From the NCBI GenBank assembly GCA_019915135.1, contig JAHLMK010000033.1, positions 124,001-188,000 of the forward strand: a stretch of 64,000 nucleotides of DNA. The letters run 5' to 3'. Below the pieces are notes generated by a model. It did not search any database. It worked only from the letters and a program-made list of their open reading frames with translations, and was not told the DNA's origin. Origin of the DNA: Strobilurus pachycystidiatus. Lineage: Eukaryota; Basidiomycota; Agaricomycetes; Agaricales; Physalacriaceae. The translations under genes and the position numbers were made by a program. Shown piece after piece: positions 55,839 through 64,000 of the stretch; position 1 is the first letter of the stretch, and each line of letters begins with the position of its first letter.

Positions 55839-57837
55839 AAAGCACCCTATTGTGAAATAATTAAATAATTAAATAATTAAATAATTAAATAATTAAAAAT
55901 AATAAACATACGAAAAAAAATTTATAAATCTTATTTGTTTTACCGGTTATAATACGTAGACGTAAACATAGTATTTATATTTTATATAAATAAAGGGGTG
56001 TTGTAGAAAAGTTAAAATAGCCGGGTATATATATAATTTTTTTTGTAACGGTTACATCCGTTATAATTAAATACATATAAATTACAATTACAAATTATGC
56101 TCTTTTAAATAATCTTCTAATGTTAGTTTTCTAAGTTTTACAAAATGGCTACTATAAACTAGTTCAGCTATTTCTCGCAATCCTTTTTTTTCCATATGTC
56201 CTTTATTTAAAAAAATTGCCATTACTTTTCTAAATATTTCGTATTTTTCAGATTTAGATCCTAAAAGCTTATCTCCAAAAGGACCAGCTTTTACTAATAA
56301 CATTAATATATTTCTTAAATCTTTATTACCTTCTACGTCATATCTGCATCAAGTTTTAGCTTTTACAGATACACTCCCACAACCTAAAGTAAATTTGATA
56401 TTATAAAGTAAAATTAAATTATCAATACTAGTTCCAACTGAAAAACCAAATCTAACTTTTCCATTTTTTCTTAAACCAACATAAAATGAACCATCACCTT
56501 CTATCACTCCTAAAATAAAATAAGGAGATATAGACTGTAATCTAATTTCATTAAGGTTAAAAAAAATATTTAAGTTTTTAAATTTTTCATTTGTTTTTTT
56601 AATTTCTAGTTTTTCACATACAATTTGTTTATAATTTTCTATGATTTTTGGAGAAATATTTTCGGAATTATCTAAATTATTAAAATTTATATCAGGTATT
56701 AATTTTTTTAACTTAATAAATAAATCTATTTCTTTTTTAACTGTTGTTTCTTCATTGATATATCAACCTATAAACATAGCTTGTGCTAACAATAATTTAG
56801 ATTTAGATTTATTACGATAAGGATAAATTAAAATAAGTACCTGTAAAAAAATATAAAAAGACTTATATTTAGATCCTTGTAAAGGATATTTTAAAAAATG
56901 TGGAATTAACAGATGTCAAAGATCGTCCATATTAGAAATAGTAAAAGTACACATATTTCTATTTTCTCTAATGTATATATTACCACAACCTAAATATTTT
57001 TGTACTAATTTAAGTAGAGGTAATGATTCCATAGTCAATTCTATACCTAAAACAAAAGTAATGTTCGTAGGAGAGTATTTTATATAAAATCAACCATCAG
57101 ATTCAATTAAACCACTAATGATTCAACCAAATTTATCTACATTATTAGGAGTATTTATTAGATTATATTTATAATTATTAGTTATATGTAATAATTTTTT
57201 AATTTCTTGGTTTGTTTGTATTGTTGTAATTGTAGCTTTAAATTTGTTTTTTTGTTATTATTTACATTATAACTATAACTATTGATTTAATATATTTTAA
57301 CTAGGGTTAGGGGGCTAGCCTTCCAAGTGGCACCCTTACGGGAGGGTCTTAATTTCATGCCCTGGTTCAACCAAGAAACCGCCTATATCAAATTAAAAGT
57401 TAAAAAGGGATAGTTATTCTGTTACGTGGAAAAATCCACGTATTAATGGAGCCGTTCCTTTCTCGGCCCCGGTAAAATAGTTTATTATATTGCTCTTTAC
57501 TTTTGTTATTATTTATTATTTCACATAAGACTATTTCTCATTTTAAAAATTTAAATTAATAAAAATAAATAAATTTTAAAATTTTAGCATATTAGTCGTT
57601 GAAGTATAATTTTACTTGCAGATTGTTATCACATAAATTTACATTTTGACCTTAAATTAGAGGTAATAAATTATGATTTAAATTAGTAATGATATAAGTT
57701 AATAGGTCACTAATATTAATTGATACTTTCCTGCATACAGCTAAATTCACTTTAAATAAAGATACACCCCTCCCCCCCTACTTCCATAAATGGGTGGGAG
57801 GGGGGGAGATATCTATTCTATTTAATTAAGTCCCCGT
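55839..57837 (-). other. rnl intron 3, group I, in the E. coli 800-812 region
   Basis: P4-type element near 57722-57740, P7 at 57590-57603 and 57530-57540, GGGGGCTAGCC at 57312, HEG downstream of the core. Contains a GC palindrome with CCATAAATGG at 57768-57808. Splice sites approximate (next exon starts near TGGTTTTCTACC). Confidence 0.78.
56088..57254 (-). CDS. LAGLIDADG homing endonuclease of rnl intron 3
   Basis: About 388 codons, open after TAA at 57255-57257 to TAA at 56088; no ATG near the start, so a non-ATG start is likely. Motifs GWIISGLIESDGWFYI (near 57095-57140) and FILGVIEGDGSFYVGL (near 56475-56520), both with acidic residues. Longer than its relatives because of an inserted helical linker (about residues 130-220). 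Probably active. Confidence 0.88.
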
Positions 57838-57954
57838 GCTATTTTTCTGAGGTCAGATTGGTATTTCGCCGCTTACCTAAACTCATCGGAGAATATTGCA
57901 ACATTCACCCGTTCGACCCATTATAGTCTGGTCTAGGTAAGATCACCTGGCTTC

Positions 57955-59244
57955 CATAGCTGTCAAATTTATCTTACAATTAATTAATTATTTTCTTTTT
58001 TTATTCATTCCATTTTTAATTTCACGGATTAAATTTAATCCTTCCATTGTTAAATGGGATCCTTCACTCATTAATTTAGATATTTTACACCAATCTTGAA
58101 AATCAAAATTTTTTTGACCCATTAAGGGATATAATTCGAAAAAAGGTATTATTTTATCAACAATAATTGAATATTTAACTATTACTAAGTTAACTGCAGG
58201 ATGTTTTGTATGTTTTTCTAAGACACCATGACCAAAATAACTTATTAAAAGTTTTATTAAATTAGTGTCTCTTTCGTGTTGCGGTATTCTAAATCTCATT
58301 TGAACAGCATATCCTATTTTATTTTTTGAACTATAAATTTTAGTATCAAAAGTTCCTTCACCATTTACAAAACCTGTGATTCAATAAGGAGAAGGAATAA
58401 TTTCAGTATATATAATAGGCCTCAAAACTGGATTTATCTTATTAATTTCTGATTTATGAATATCGCCAAGACCCGAATTCATTGATGATTTAATATTAAT
58501 TATTTTGTGTAACCCTTCAATAGATAAATGATCTTTAGTTTTAATGAGTTCTACTACATTTTTAAAAAGTATAAAATCTGCTTTTTTTTGAGTTAATAAA
58601 AAATATTTTTCAAAATGAGGTAAGATAATATTAGTTAAATCTTCAATACCGGATACTGAATAATAGGCCATGTTTCCACTTGTACCTATAGATCCAATAC
58701 CACAAAAAAAATCTTGTAATTGTAACAATAAATCCAAATCACGGACATGAAGTCCCATTTGATATTTAGCTTGAACACGTCAACCTAATGAACGTTTATC
58801 ATTTTTATCAATCATGATAGTAAACATTCCTTCAGCATCAGTAATTCCTGTTACAAATCAAGGATTTAAACTTTTAATGTTTAAAGGTTGTAAAGTTGAA
58901 AATTTATTTTTATTAATTAACTGTTTAGAAAGGATTTTGATTAAAAGGCCTCTTTCGAGACCCATTAGAGTACACCTTAACTCAGGATATTTACTATACC
59001 CCAAGTAACTACCGTCTACTCGTTGCTCTTTTACAAACTTATTTTTAACGTCATTAACGTAAAAGCCTGATTTAGATCCGCGATTGCCCATTAGAATTTC
59101 ATCTATCTTATGGCTTGTTACCATACATGAGTAATTAGTTCATCCACTTATTATCCTTCAATAATAGTTTGGTACCATAAATTTTAGGGGGTCCCCGGAA
59201 TTTGGTAGTTTTACCCGTCTTAGCGTGTTCCCACAACGCTTGGC
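57955..59244 (-). other. rnl intron 2, group I, at about E. coli 730
   Basis: Between exon ATTAGACCC and GAAGCCAGGTGATC. The 5' part has a P3-P5 block (ACTACCAAATTCCGGGGAC at 59185-59208). Unlike introns 1, 3 and 4, its core continues through the start of the ORF, as in introns whose protein begins MGNRGSKS. Splice sites approximate. Confidence 0.78.
57988..59124 (-). CDS. LAGLIDADG homing endonuclease of rnl intron 2
   Basis: 378 codons, ATG 59124 to TAA 57988, several TGA = Trp. The N-terminus (MGNRGSKSGFYVNDVKNKFV then KEQRVDGSYLG and LRCTLMGLERG) is the signature of a fungal mitochondrial HEG family translated from the intron core. Motifs WFVGITD-type WFVTGITDAEGMFTIM (near 58825-58870) and WITGFVNGEGTFDTKI (near 58340-58383). 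Catalytic acids kept; likely active. Confidence 0.92.
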
Positions 59245-59342
59245 GGGTCTAATAAAAGTAACTAATCCAATACTACATTATATTAAGTAGTTTAGTCGCT
59301 TTCGCTAGGGCTTTTAACCTTGCTACTCCTATTAACTTGCTG

Positions 59343-60817
59343 CATTGATACCAGTACTTTCATACTGGATTAGACTATACCTTCTACTCAAAAAAACGTT
59401 AGGCTTTATAATTTTTTTTTTTTACTTTTCTTTTTCTTTTTTATTATAACATTTTCTGCATGGCTAATTTTAATTTATACCTTTTGAGGGGTGTTTTATT
59501 TTTTTATGTTAGTAAGTTTAAGCATTTATTTAGAATTATCTAATAAATCAAATTTATAATAAAAGTGACTTAACAAATAAGGTTTAATTAAATAAATTAA
59601 CTTATCTTTAGACGAACTAAATATATATAATCTATAGCCATTTGTATGACTATGGTAATTACATTCTAATCCAAATTTACTTTTTAAAATATCAATTAAA
59701 AAGATTATCTCACTTAAACTAAAAGATTCAGTACAGAGATAAAATCCTTTTTCAGATCTATATCCGTCATCCATTATTCAATAAGCTAAACCTCTTTCTG
59801 TTAATAACTCTTTTAAATTTAAAGGTACTATTTTAAGACCATCCGAATTATAAAACATTTCTCTAAACTCATTAAAACAAGGTAAGCTTAATGTTTGAAA
59901 TTTTATAGAATTGTAATCTTTCATTTTATTAACTCTTTTATCAAAATAAGACATGGTTAAAGGTTTAGAGCCACAATATTCTTCAAAAAGAGATCAAAGA
60001 TGATTAATGTATACTTCATTTTTAATAGATTGTTTAAATTGTAACCTTGCATTAGATTTAATACTTTTTCTTTCCGAAGATAAATCTCCTAACATACTAC
60101 CTATTATTATTTCTTTAAGTTCAGAAGATAAAACTAAATGTGATTTAGGTGATGTTCTGTAAAAACGCTGATTTTTGAAAAATGATATTTGGTTATAAAA
60201 TGTGTTATTAAAAATTGTAGCTTGCTTTTGTTATTGTAATTTTAAAGTTAAAAAAAAAAGTTTATTATGGTCAAATAGTAATCTCTATTTTAAATAGGTT
60301 TGGGGGGCTAGCCCTCCTAAGTGACTAAAGGCCGTACAAGTGTAGGCTGGTTTAACCAAGAACCATCTAGATACACCTATTTGACAAGAAATAATAATAA
60401 ACAAAATAACATTTATTTCTCATAATGACTTTAGGATCTTATACAAGTAATTATGGATAGAATAATCTCAACCACCTAAAGCTAATTATTTTTTTTTATT
60501 TTATTTTTTATAAAACCATAGTTTTATGGAATGTTTGAGTGCCAACGTGTTACAGTTATAATAAACTGTCTCTTCTTTCGAATCAGTCGTTACAGGGCTA
60601 AATAAAAAGCGAATAATTAAAATTATTCTTCCTATTAATAATTATAATAAATAAAAAATTAATAGCATTCCTACGATTTATCAGCTTCCCACGGTATTGC
60701 CATAGATTTAATCCTTAGGGGTCCACCGTTAGCATTTTAAATAAATAGAATTAATCTAAAAATTAAAATACCGACCTTTTTAAGGTCATGAGTTGGTTTT
60801 AAATGGGCAAGCACTTC
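59343..60817 (-). other. rnl intron 1, group I, in the E. coli 570-580 region
   Basis: Exon GCATAATGGGT joins CAGCAAGTTAATAGG; intron ends in G. P7-like strands at 60575-60588 and 60555-60565, GGGGGGCTAGCCC at 60302, HEG downstream. Confidence 0.82.
59526..60230 (-). CDS. LAGLIDADG homing endonuclease of rnl intron 1
   Basis: About 234 codons from after TAA (60231-60233) to TAA 59526, no early ATG. Motif 1 EIIIGSMLGDLSSERKS (near 60060-60110), motif 2 TERGLAYWIMDDGYRSEKG (near 59750-59800), where Trp is TGA. LAGLIDADG_2 type, closely similar in layout to the nad1 intron 2 protein. Complete. Confidence 0.9.
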
Positions 60818-61700
60818 ACCCATTATGCAAAAGGTACGCCGTCATTTAATTAATTTGTTAAATTTCGACTGCTTATAGAGTTACTAATTCAAAGTTTATT
60901 TCATATTTTTATTGTAAACATACTTTTCGATCTTTCATTTATTTTCCTTTACAGTACTATTCACTATCACTAAATTTATATATACTTAGCCTTAGAGGAT
61001 GGTTCCCCTATATTCCAACAAGTTAACACTCATTGTACTTAAATATTACTTTTTTTAAATATAATAAATATAAAAAATATTAATTTCATTATAATAAAGA
61101 AAAAAATAATCATCAGGGAAAATAAAATTTTTGTTTAGATTCCACTTAAATTATATTAATTTCTATTTATTTTTTCAGTTAAAATTAAATTATAAATCTA
61201 CAGGACTTCATTTACCTTTTATAATTCAATTTATAATTTAATATTAGGCTAATCCGATTTCACTCACCATTACTTTCGGAGTCTCGGTTGATTTCCTTTC
61301 CTTTCCTTAATAAAATGTTTTACTTCAGGAAGTATTTATTATTTGTGGTTTACCTTAGGATTTTTTTCTAAAGAAACATGTAAGTTTAGTAAGTTATGTA
61401 TTTTTTTTAATTAAATTAAAATTAAATTAAAATTAAATTAAATTAAATTAAATTAAATTAAATTAAATTAAATTAAAATTAAATAACTTAAATATAATTA
61501 AAAAAAAAAGAGATAAAACTAATTTACGTGTCGTCAATACAAATTAAATATAAGTAATTTATATTGACAAGAAAAAATATTTGGCCAATTATGGCCTCCT
61601 TTTATATAAATTTGTTGTAATTTTCCTTAATAACCCCTTTTATTTATTTTGATGTTATTTCAATATTGTCATCGATTCTTTTAAAGATTTAGGATTATTT

Positions 61701-62310
61701 AATTAACTAATTAAATCAGAATTATTAATTAATTAAGTAATTAAATTAAAATTAAATTAATTGTTTTTTTTATATTTTTTTTTACTTGTCTCGACTTATA
61801 AAATAATTTTGTTATGTTTTTCTCAATAACGGAACGGCAGGAAGCGAACCGAACCGAACCGAAGCCGCCTGAACGCTCCACTCATTGATGTAAATCTTAA
61901 TTTATATATAAATTAGGGTTTCGGGGTGCTTTTCTTTGCTTGCCACCCCCCTTTTTTCTACGTAGGGGGGAGTTTTTATTTGTTTTTATTTGTTTTTATT
62001 TGTTTTTATTTGTTTTTATTTGTTTTTATTTGTTTTTATTTGTTTTTATTTGTTTTTATTTGTTTTTATTTGTTTTTATTTGTTTTTATTTGTTTTTATT
62101 TGGGCGGGGGAAACAGGAAAAATGTCAAATTTCCTACGTTTGGACGTGGACGTTGGACGTGGGACGTGGACGTGGAAATAATAACACGTAGTATTTGTAT
62201 CCTACTACCGGCAAAAAATGGATCACAAATGCTTTTCGTAATCAATTTTGTACCCATTTGGTTGTCCTCACATATATGGGTCGGGTAAAAAAATTTTTTT
62301 TTTTTTTTAA
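61701..62310. other. spacer between tRNA-Tyr and rnl
   Basis: No gene accepted. Contains the 10-bp minisatellite (separate entry), the CGAACCGAACCGAAGC run at 61840-61865, and GGACGTGGACGT-type repeats at 62138-62180. The rnl promoter may lie here but is not identified. Confidence 0.6.
61971..62103. repeat. minisatellite TTTTTATTTG x 13
   Basis: Thirteen near-perfect copies of a 10-bp unit, ending in TTTATTTGGGCGGGGG. The ending AGTTTTTATTTGGGCGGGGG occurs twice more at 40420-40472. Frames across it (FYLFLFVFIC) are repeat translations, not genes. Confidence 0.95.
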
Positions 62311-62394
62311 TGAGTAGTTTGTGAATCGAACACAATACGGCTATTAACCAATTCTTTTACAGAGAATCACCATTACCAATCGGATCACCTACCC
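62311..62394 (-). tRNA. trnY: tRNA-Tyr (GUA)
   Basis: Class II tRNA with a long variable arm. Anticodon stem ATTCT/AGAAT, loop CTGTAAA (anticodon GTA), T arm TTGTG-TTCGATT-CACAA, acceptor GGGTAGG/ACTACTC with one mismatch. Confidence 0.93.
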
Positions 62395-62691
62395 TAATAA
62401 TATTTAATATTATATTTATAAAATATTAAAATTTTATTTATAAATTAATTATATTTAAAATTTAATTAATATTTATACTTATAGTTATAGCTATATTTAT
62501 AGTTTTAATGATTTTTATAATATTTTATTCTTTATTTATTAAATTTTCACATTGTATAAAACCAATTCTTTTATAGAACTAAAATTTAAATTGAAATGTG
62601 TGGCTTCATTTCCTTCTACTTCCTTCTACTTATACTACTACTTCTACTTCTTATTCTTCTACTGCTTCTACTTCTTCTTTGTGGATTTGTT
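62395..62691. other. AT-rich spacer with CTTCTA repeats
   Basis: No gene seen. CTTCTACTTCTT-type triplet repeats at 62615-62680 and AT tracts. Confidence 0.5.
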
Positions 62692-62889
62692 TTATTTTTT
62701 TATATTTTTTAAATTTATATTAATAGGTAAATTAACATTAGCAATTTGATGTTCATAAGTTTTAATTTTATTATTAAAATCGTTAACCATATAAAATTTA
62801 CATTTAAATGGTTGTGGTTGAAATTCACCAGATAAAATTCTAAAGTTAAAATTAACAGAATTGAAATCAATTTCATTAAATTTATCTGC
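62692..62889 (-). pseudogene. dpo: dpo N-terminal fragment, second copy
   Basis: Open between TAG (62890-62892) and TAA (62692-62694), about 65 codons. NEIDFNSVNFNFRILSGEFQ and EHQIANVNLPININLKN align with NYYEIDFDSLSF, ILSGDFIPQ and NVSNVNIPFTMDL of the dpo remnant at 20780-20960. It stops just before the region that would carry the TWGN/exonuclease part. A second, separate trace of a plasmid polymerase. Confidence 0.7.
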
Positions 62890-63812
62890 CTATTTAAGTT
62901 GATAACATCCAGTCATAACAGATTAACATTAATTAATATACGCTATATCCTAAGTTTCTTCCGTCGCCGGCGTGTATATCCTTTTTACCGGTATCAGCCA
63001 CGAGTAACAGTTGAAGGCTAATTGTAGCTGTGATATTTGGAATTATTTTTGGTTTCATTTTAAGAACTTTAAATTTTTATTAAAAAGAGGCTTAATTTAC
63101 AAGTCTTAAACACATTAAAAAGGTATACCCCCCCCCCTTTAAAAAGGGATACAATCTGCAAAGAAGTCTCTCTTCTACTTGGCCAGGCTAGGAAAGATCT
63201 TTTAATTGTGAGAGCTGAATTGTTAATAAAAATATTTAACCTTACCTCTAAATAGGGTTAAATAATACTTTTGGGACCCCCCCCTCAAAAAAAAAAAGGG
63301 GGGGGGGGTAGGGCTTTAAGTTTTTCTTCTCCCTTCTTTCTTACTTAAGGAGTGGTAGAGTCAGGATTAATTTAAATATTATATTAAATATCAAATTAGT
63401 TAACCGTCACTTGACGGTCTAAAATAAATCAAGGAAAAGATAACAAGGTAAAAAGTAAAATAAATCAAGGAAAAGATAACAAGGTAAAAAGTAAACATTT
63501 CAAGGAAAAGGTAATAATGATCGAGGGAGGCATCCCTTCTAATAAGTAGTTTAATAAAACAATTAAATTAAATTAAATTAAATTAATTTAATTTTTATAA
63601 TATAGTTTCCTTAATTCTTAAGCTATAAGGATAAAACATACAAACCTATTGATAATATTAAATAAACAATTATAATTACTAAAAATTTCATCTTTGGGGT
63701 TGGCTGATTGGAGTTATTTTCCGATATAGGATACTGTCTCTTCTCTATTAAGGAATTCAGTGGCAGAAGCATGATAACGGGCATAATGCTACGCAGTAGT
63801 CAGACTATTTTT
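62890..63812. other. spacer with tandem repeat and GC cluster
   Basis: No gene seen. C/G homopolymer hairpins at 63125-63150 and 63273-63312, and a roughly 37-bp tandem repeat at 63421-63515 (AAATAAATCAAGGAAAAGAT, AACAAGGTAAAAAGTAAA). It shares AAGGTAAAAAGTAAAC with the dispersed repeat of copies 1-3. Confidence 0.7.
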
Positions 63813-64000
63813 TTATTTGTCTTTGTCTTTGCCTCGAGATTTAACCTCTTTTTCATAGTCGTCATTAAGTTTTTTCATAAATTCCAGTTTTTCTGAAGGA
63901 GTCAAGTTTGTATAGCTATTAATCATTTCTGTAACACTTTCTTTAGGAAGAACTTTTACAGTTGGGTTAGAAGCAACAGTAGTATCTATAACTTGTATAA
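63813..64000 (-). CDS. C-terminus of unknown CDS (5' part beyond window)
   Basis: Frame open from the window edge to TAA at 63813-63815, at least 62 codons. The sequence is charged and helical: NPTVKVLPKESVTEMINSYT, then LTPSEKLEFMKKLNDDYEKE, ending KSRGKDKDK. No domain recognised. Its style (hydrophilic, helical, basic tail) is like the C-terminal halves of the ORFs at 25631 and 43716. The N-terminal part must be examined outside the window. Confidence 0.6.
   Translation of the reverse strand, partial: IQVIDTTVASNPTVKVLPKESVTEMINSYTNLTPSEKLEFMKKLNDDYEKEVKSRGKDKDK

Larger units (their letters stand above)
41225..61700 (-). rRNA. rnl: large subunit ribosomal RNA with eleven introns
   Basis: RNA of the large ribosomal subunit, including the peptidyl transferase centre. 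Exons (minus strand): about 61700-60818; 59342-59245; 57954-57838; 55838-55541; 53968-53932; 53649-52405; 50923-50909 (helix 69); 50677-50630; 49127-48162; 46879-46818; 43115-43032; 41681 to about 41225. Anchors: AGGAAATCAACCGAGACTCC (61300), GTACCTTTTGCATAATGGGT (60830), AAACACGAAAGTGATAGTAT (52500), CCTAAGGTAGCAAAATC (50670), GGGGGACGGGAAGACCC (49060), GGGATAACAGGCTGATCACC (46870), GTACGCGAGTTGGGT (43040) and ACGACGTGAGTCAGTATGG (41670). Outer ends and several splice sites are approximate. AT- and GC-rich expansions sit at 48350-48810 and 52740-53300. Introns follow insertion sites common in fungal rnl. Confidence 0.93.

Noticed and set aside
61926..62335. Frames with FYLFLFVFIC repeats
   Set aside because: Produced by the 10-bp TTTTTATTTG array in all three frames.

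Overview
This window is part of a large, very AT-rich fungal mitochondrial genome. Almost every real gene lies on the minus strand, so transcription runs from high to low coordinates. The code is table 4 (TGA = Trp): nad1 and rps3 use in-frame TGA where Trp is expected, and a tRNA-Trp with anticodon UCA is present. rps3 is free-standing, whereas in most filamentous ascomycetes it sits inside the rnl intron at E. coli position 2449. That intron exists here but carries a GIY-YIG gene, which favours a basidiomycete (inference, not proof). Gene calls made with the standard code break most long genes here into pieces at TGA codons; the full reading frames given below were followed by eye.

Layout by coordinate. 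1-9077: the 5' part of nad1, four exons and four group I introns, each intron with a homing-endonuclease gene (HEG); one HEG looks like a GIY-YIG/LAGLIDADG fusion. 10579-15205: tRNAs Gly, Arg(UCU), Ile, Trp, Asp, Cys, Arg(UCG), Val. 15466-18750: rns, split by a group II intron at E. coli position 788 that encodes a LAGLIDADG protein. 19264-26254: an accessory block with a broken plasmid-type DNA polymerase B gene (dpo), two unknown ORF remnants and one intact membrane-anchored ORF. 26733-27391: tRNA-Ser(UGA), a tRNA-Leu-like gene and tRNA-Met. 28225-34323: one continuous 2032-codon rps3, far larger than usual. 35349-40105: tRNAs Lys, Gln, Thr, Phe, Glu, Met, Leu(UAA), Asn, Pro. 41225-61700: rnl, cut by eleven group I introns into twelve exons; one exon, holding helix 69, is about 15 nt. 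62311-64000: tRNA-Tyr, a second dpo fragment and the end of an unknown CDS.

How the parts work together. rns, rnl, rps3 and the tRNAs serve mitochondrial translation, and nad1 is a core membrane subunit of complex I. The rest is mobile or repetitive DNA: group I introns with LAGLIDADG or GIY-YIG nucleases, a group II intron, plasmid remnants, GC-rich palindromic clusters, AT hairpins and minisatellites in nearly every spacer.

Most unusual points: the giant rps3; an rnl intron (after E. coli U2500) that carries two long membrane-type ORFs instead of a recognisable nuclease; a dispersed 150-200 bp repeat present once in the tRNA region and once in each of the two neighbouring rnl introns; the 15-nt helix-69 exon; and the nuclease fusion in nad1 intron 3. 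Exact intron ends and rRNA ends were set by eye against the remembered E. coli rRNA sequence and are approximate where stated.
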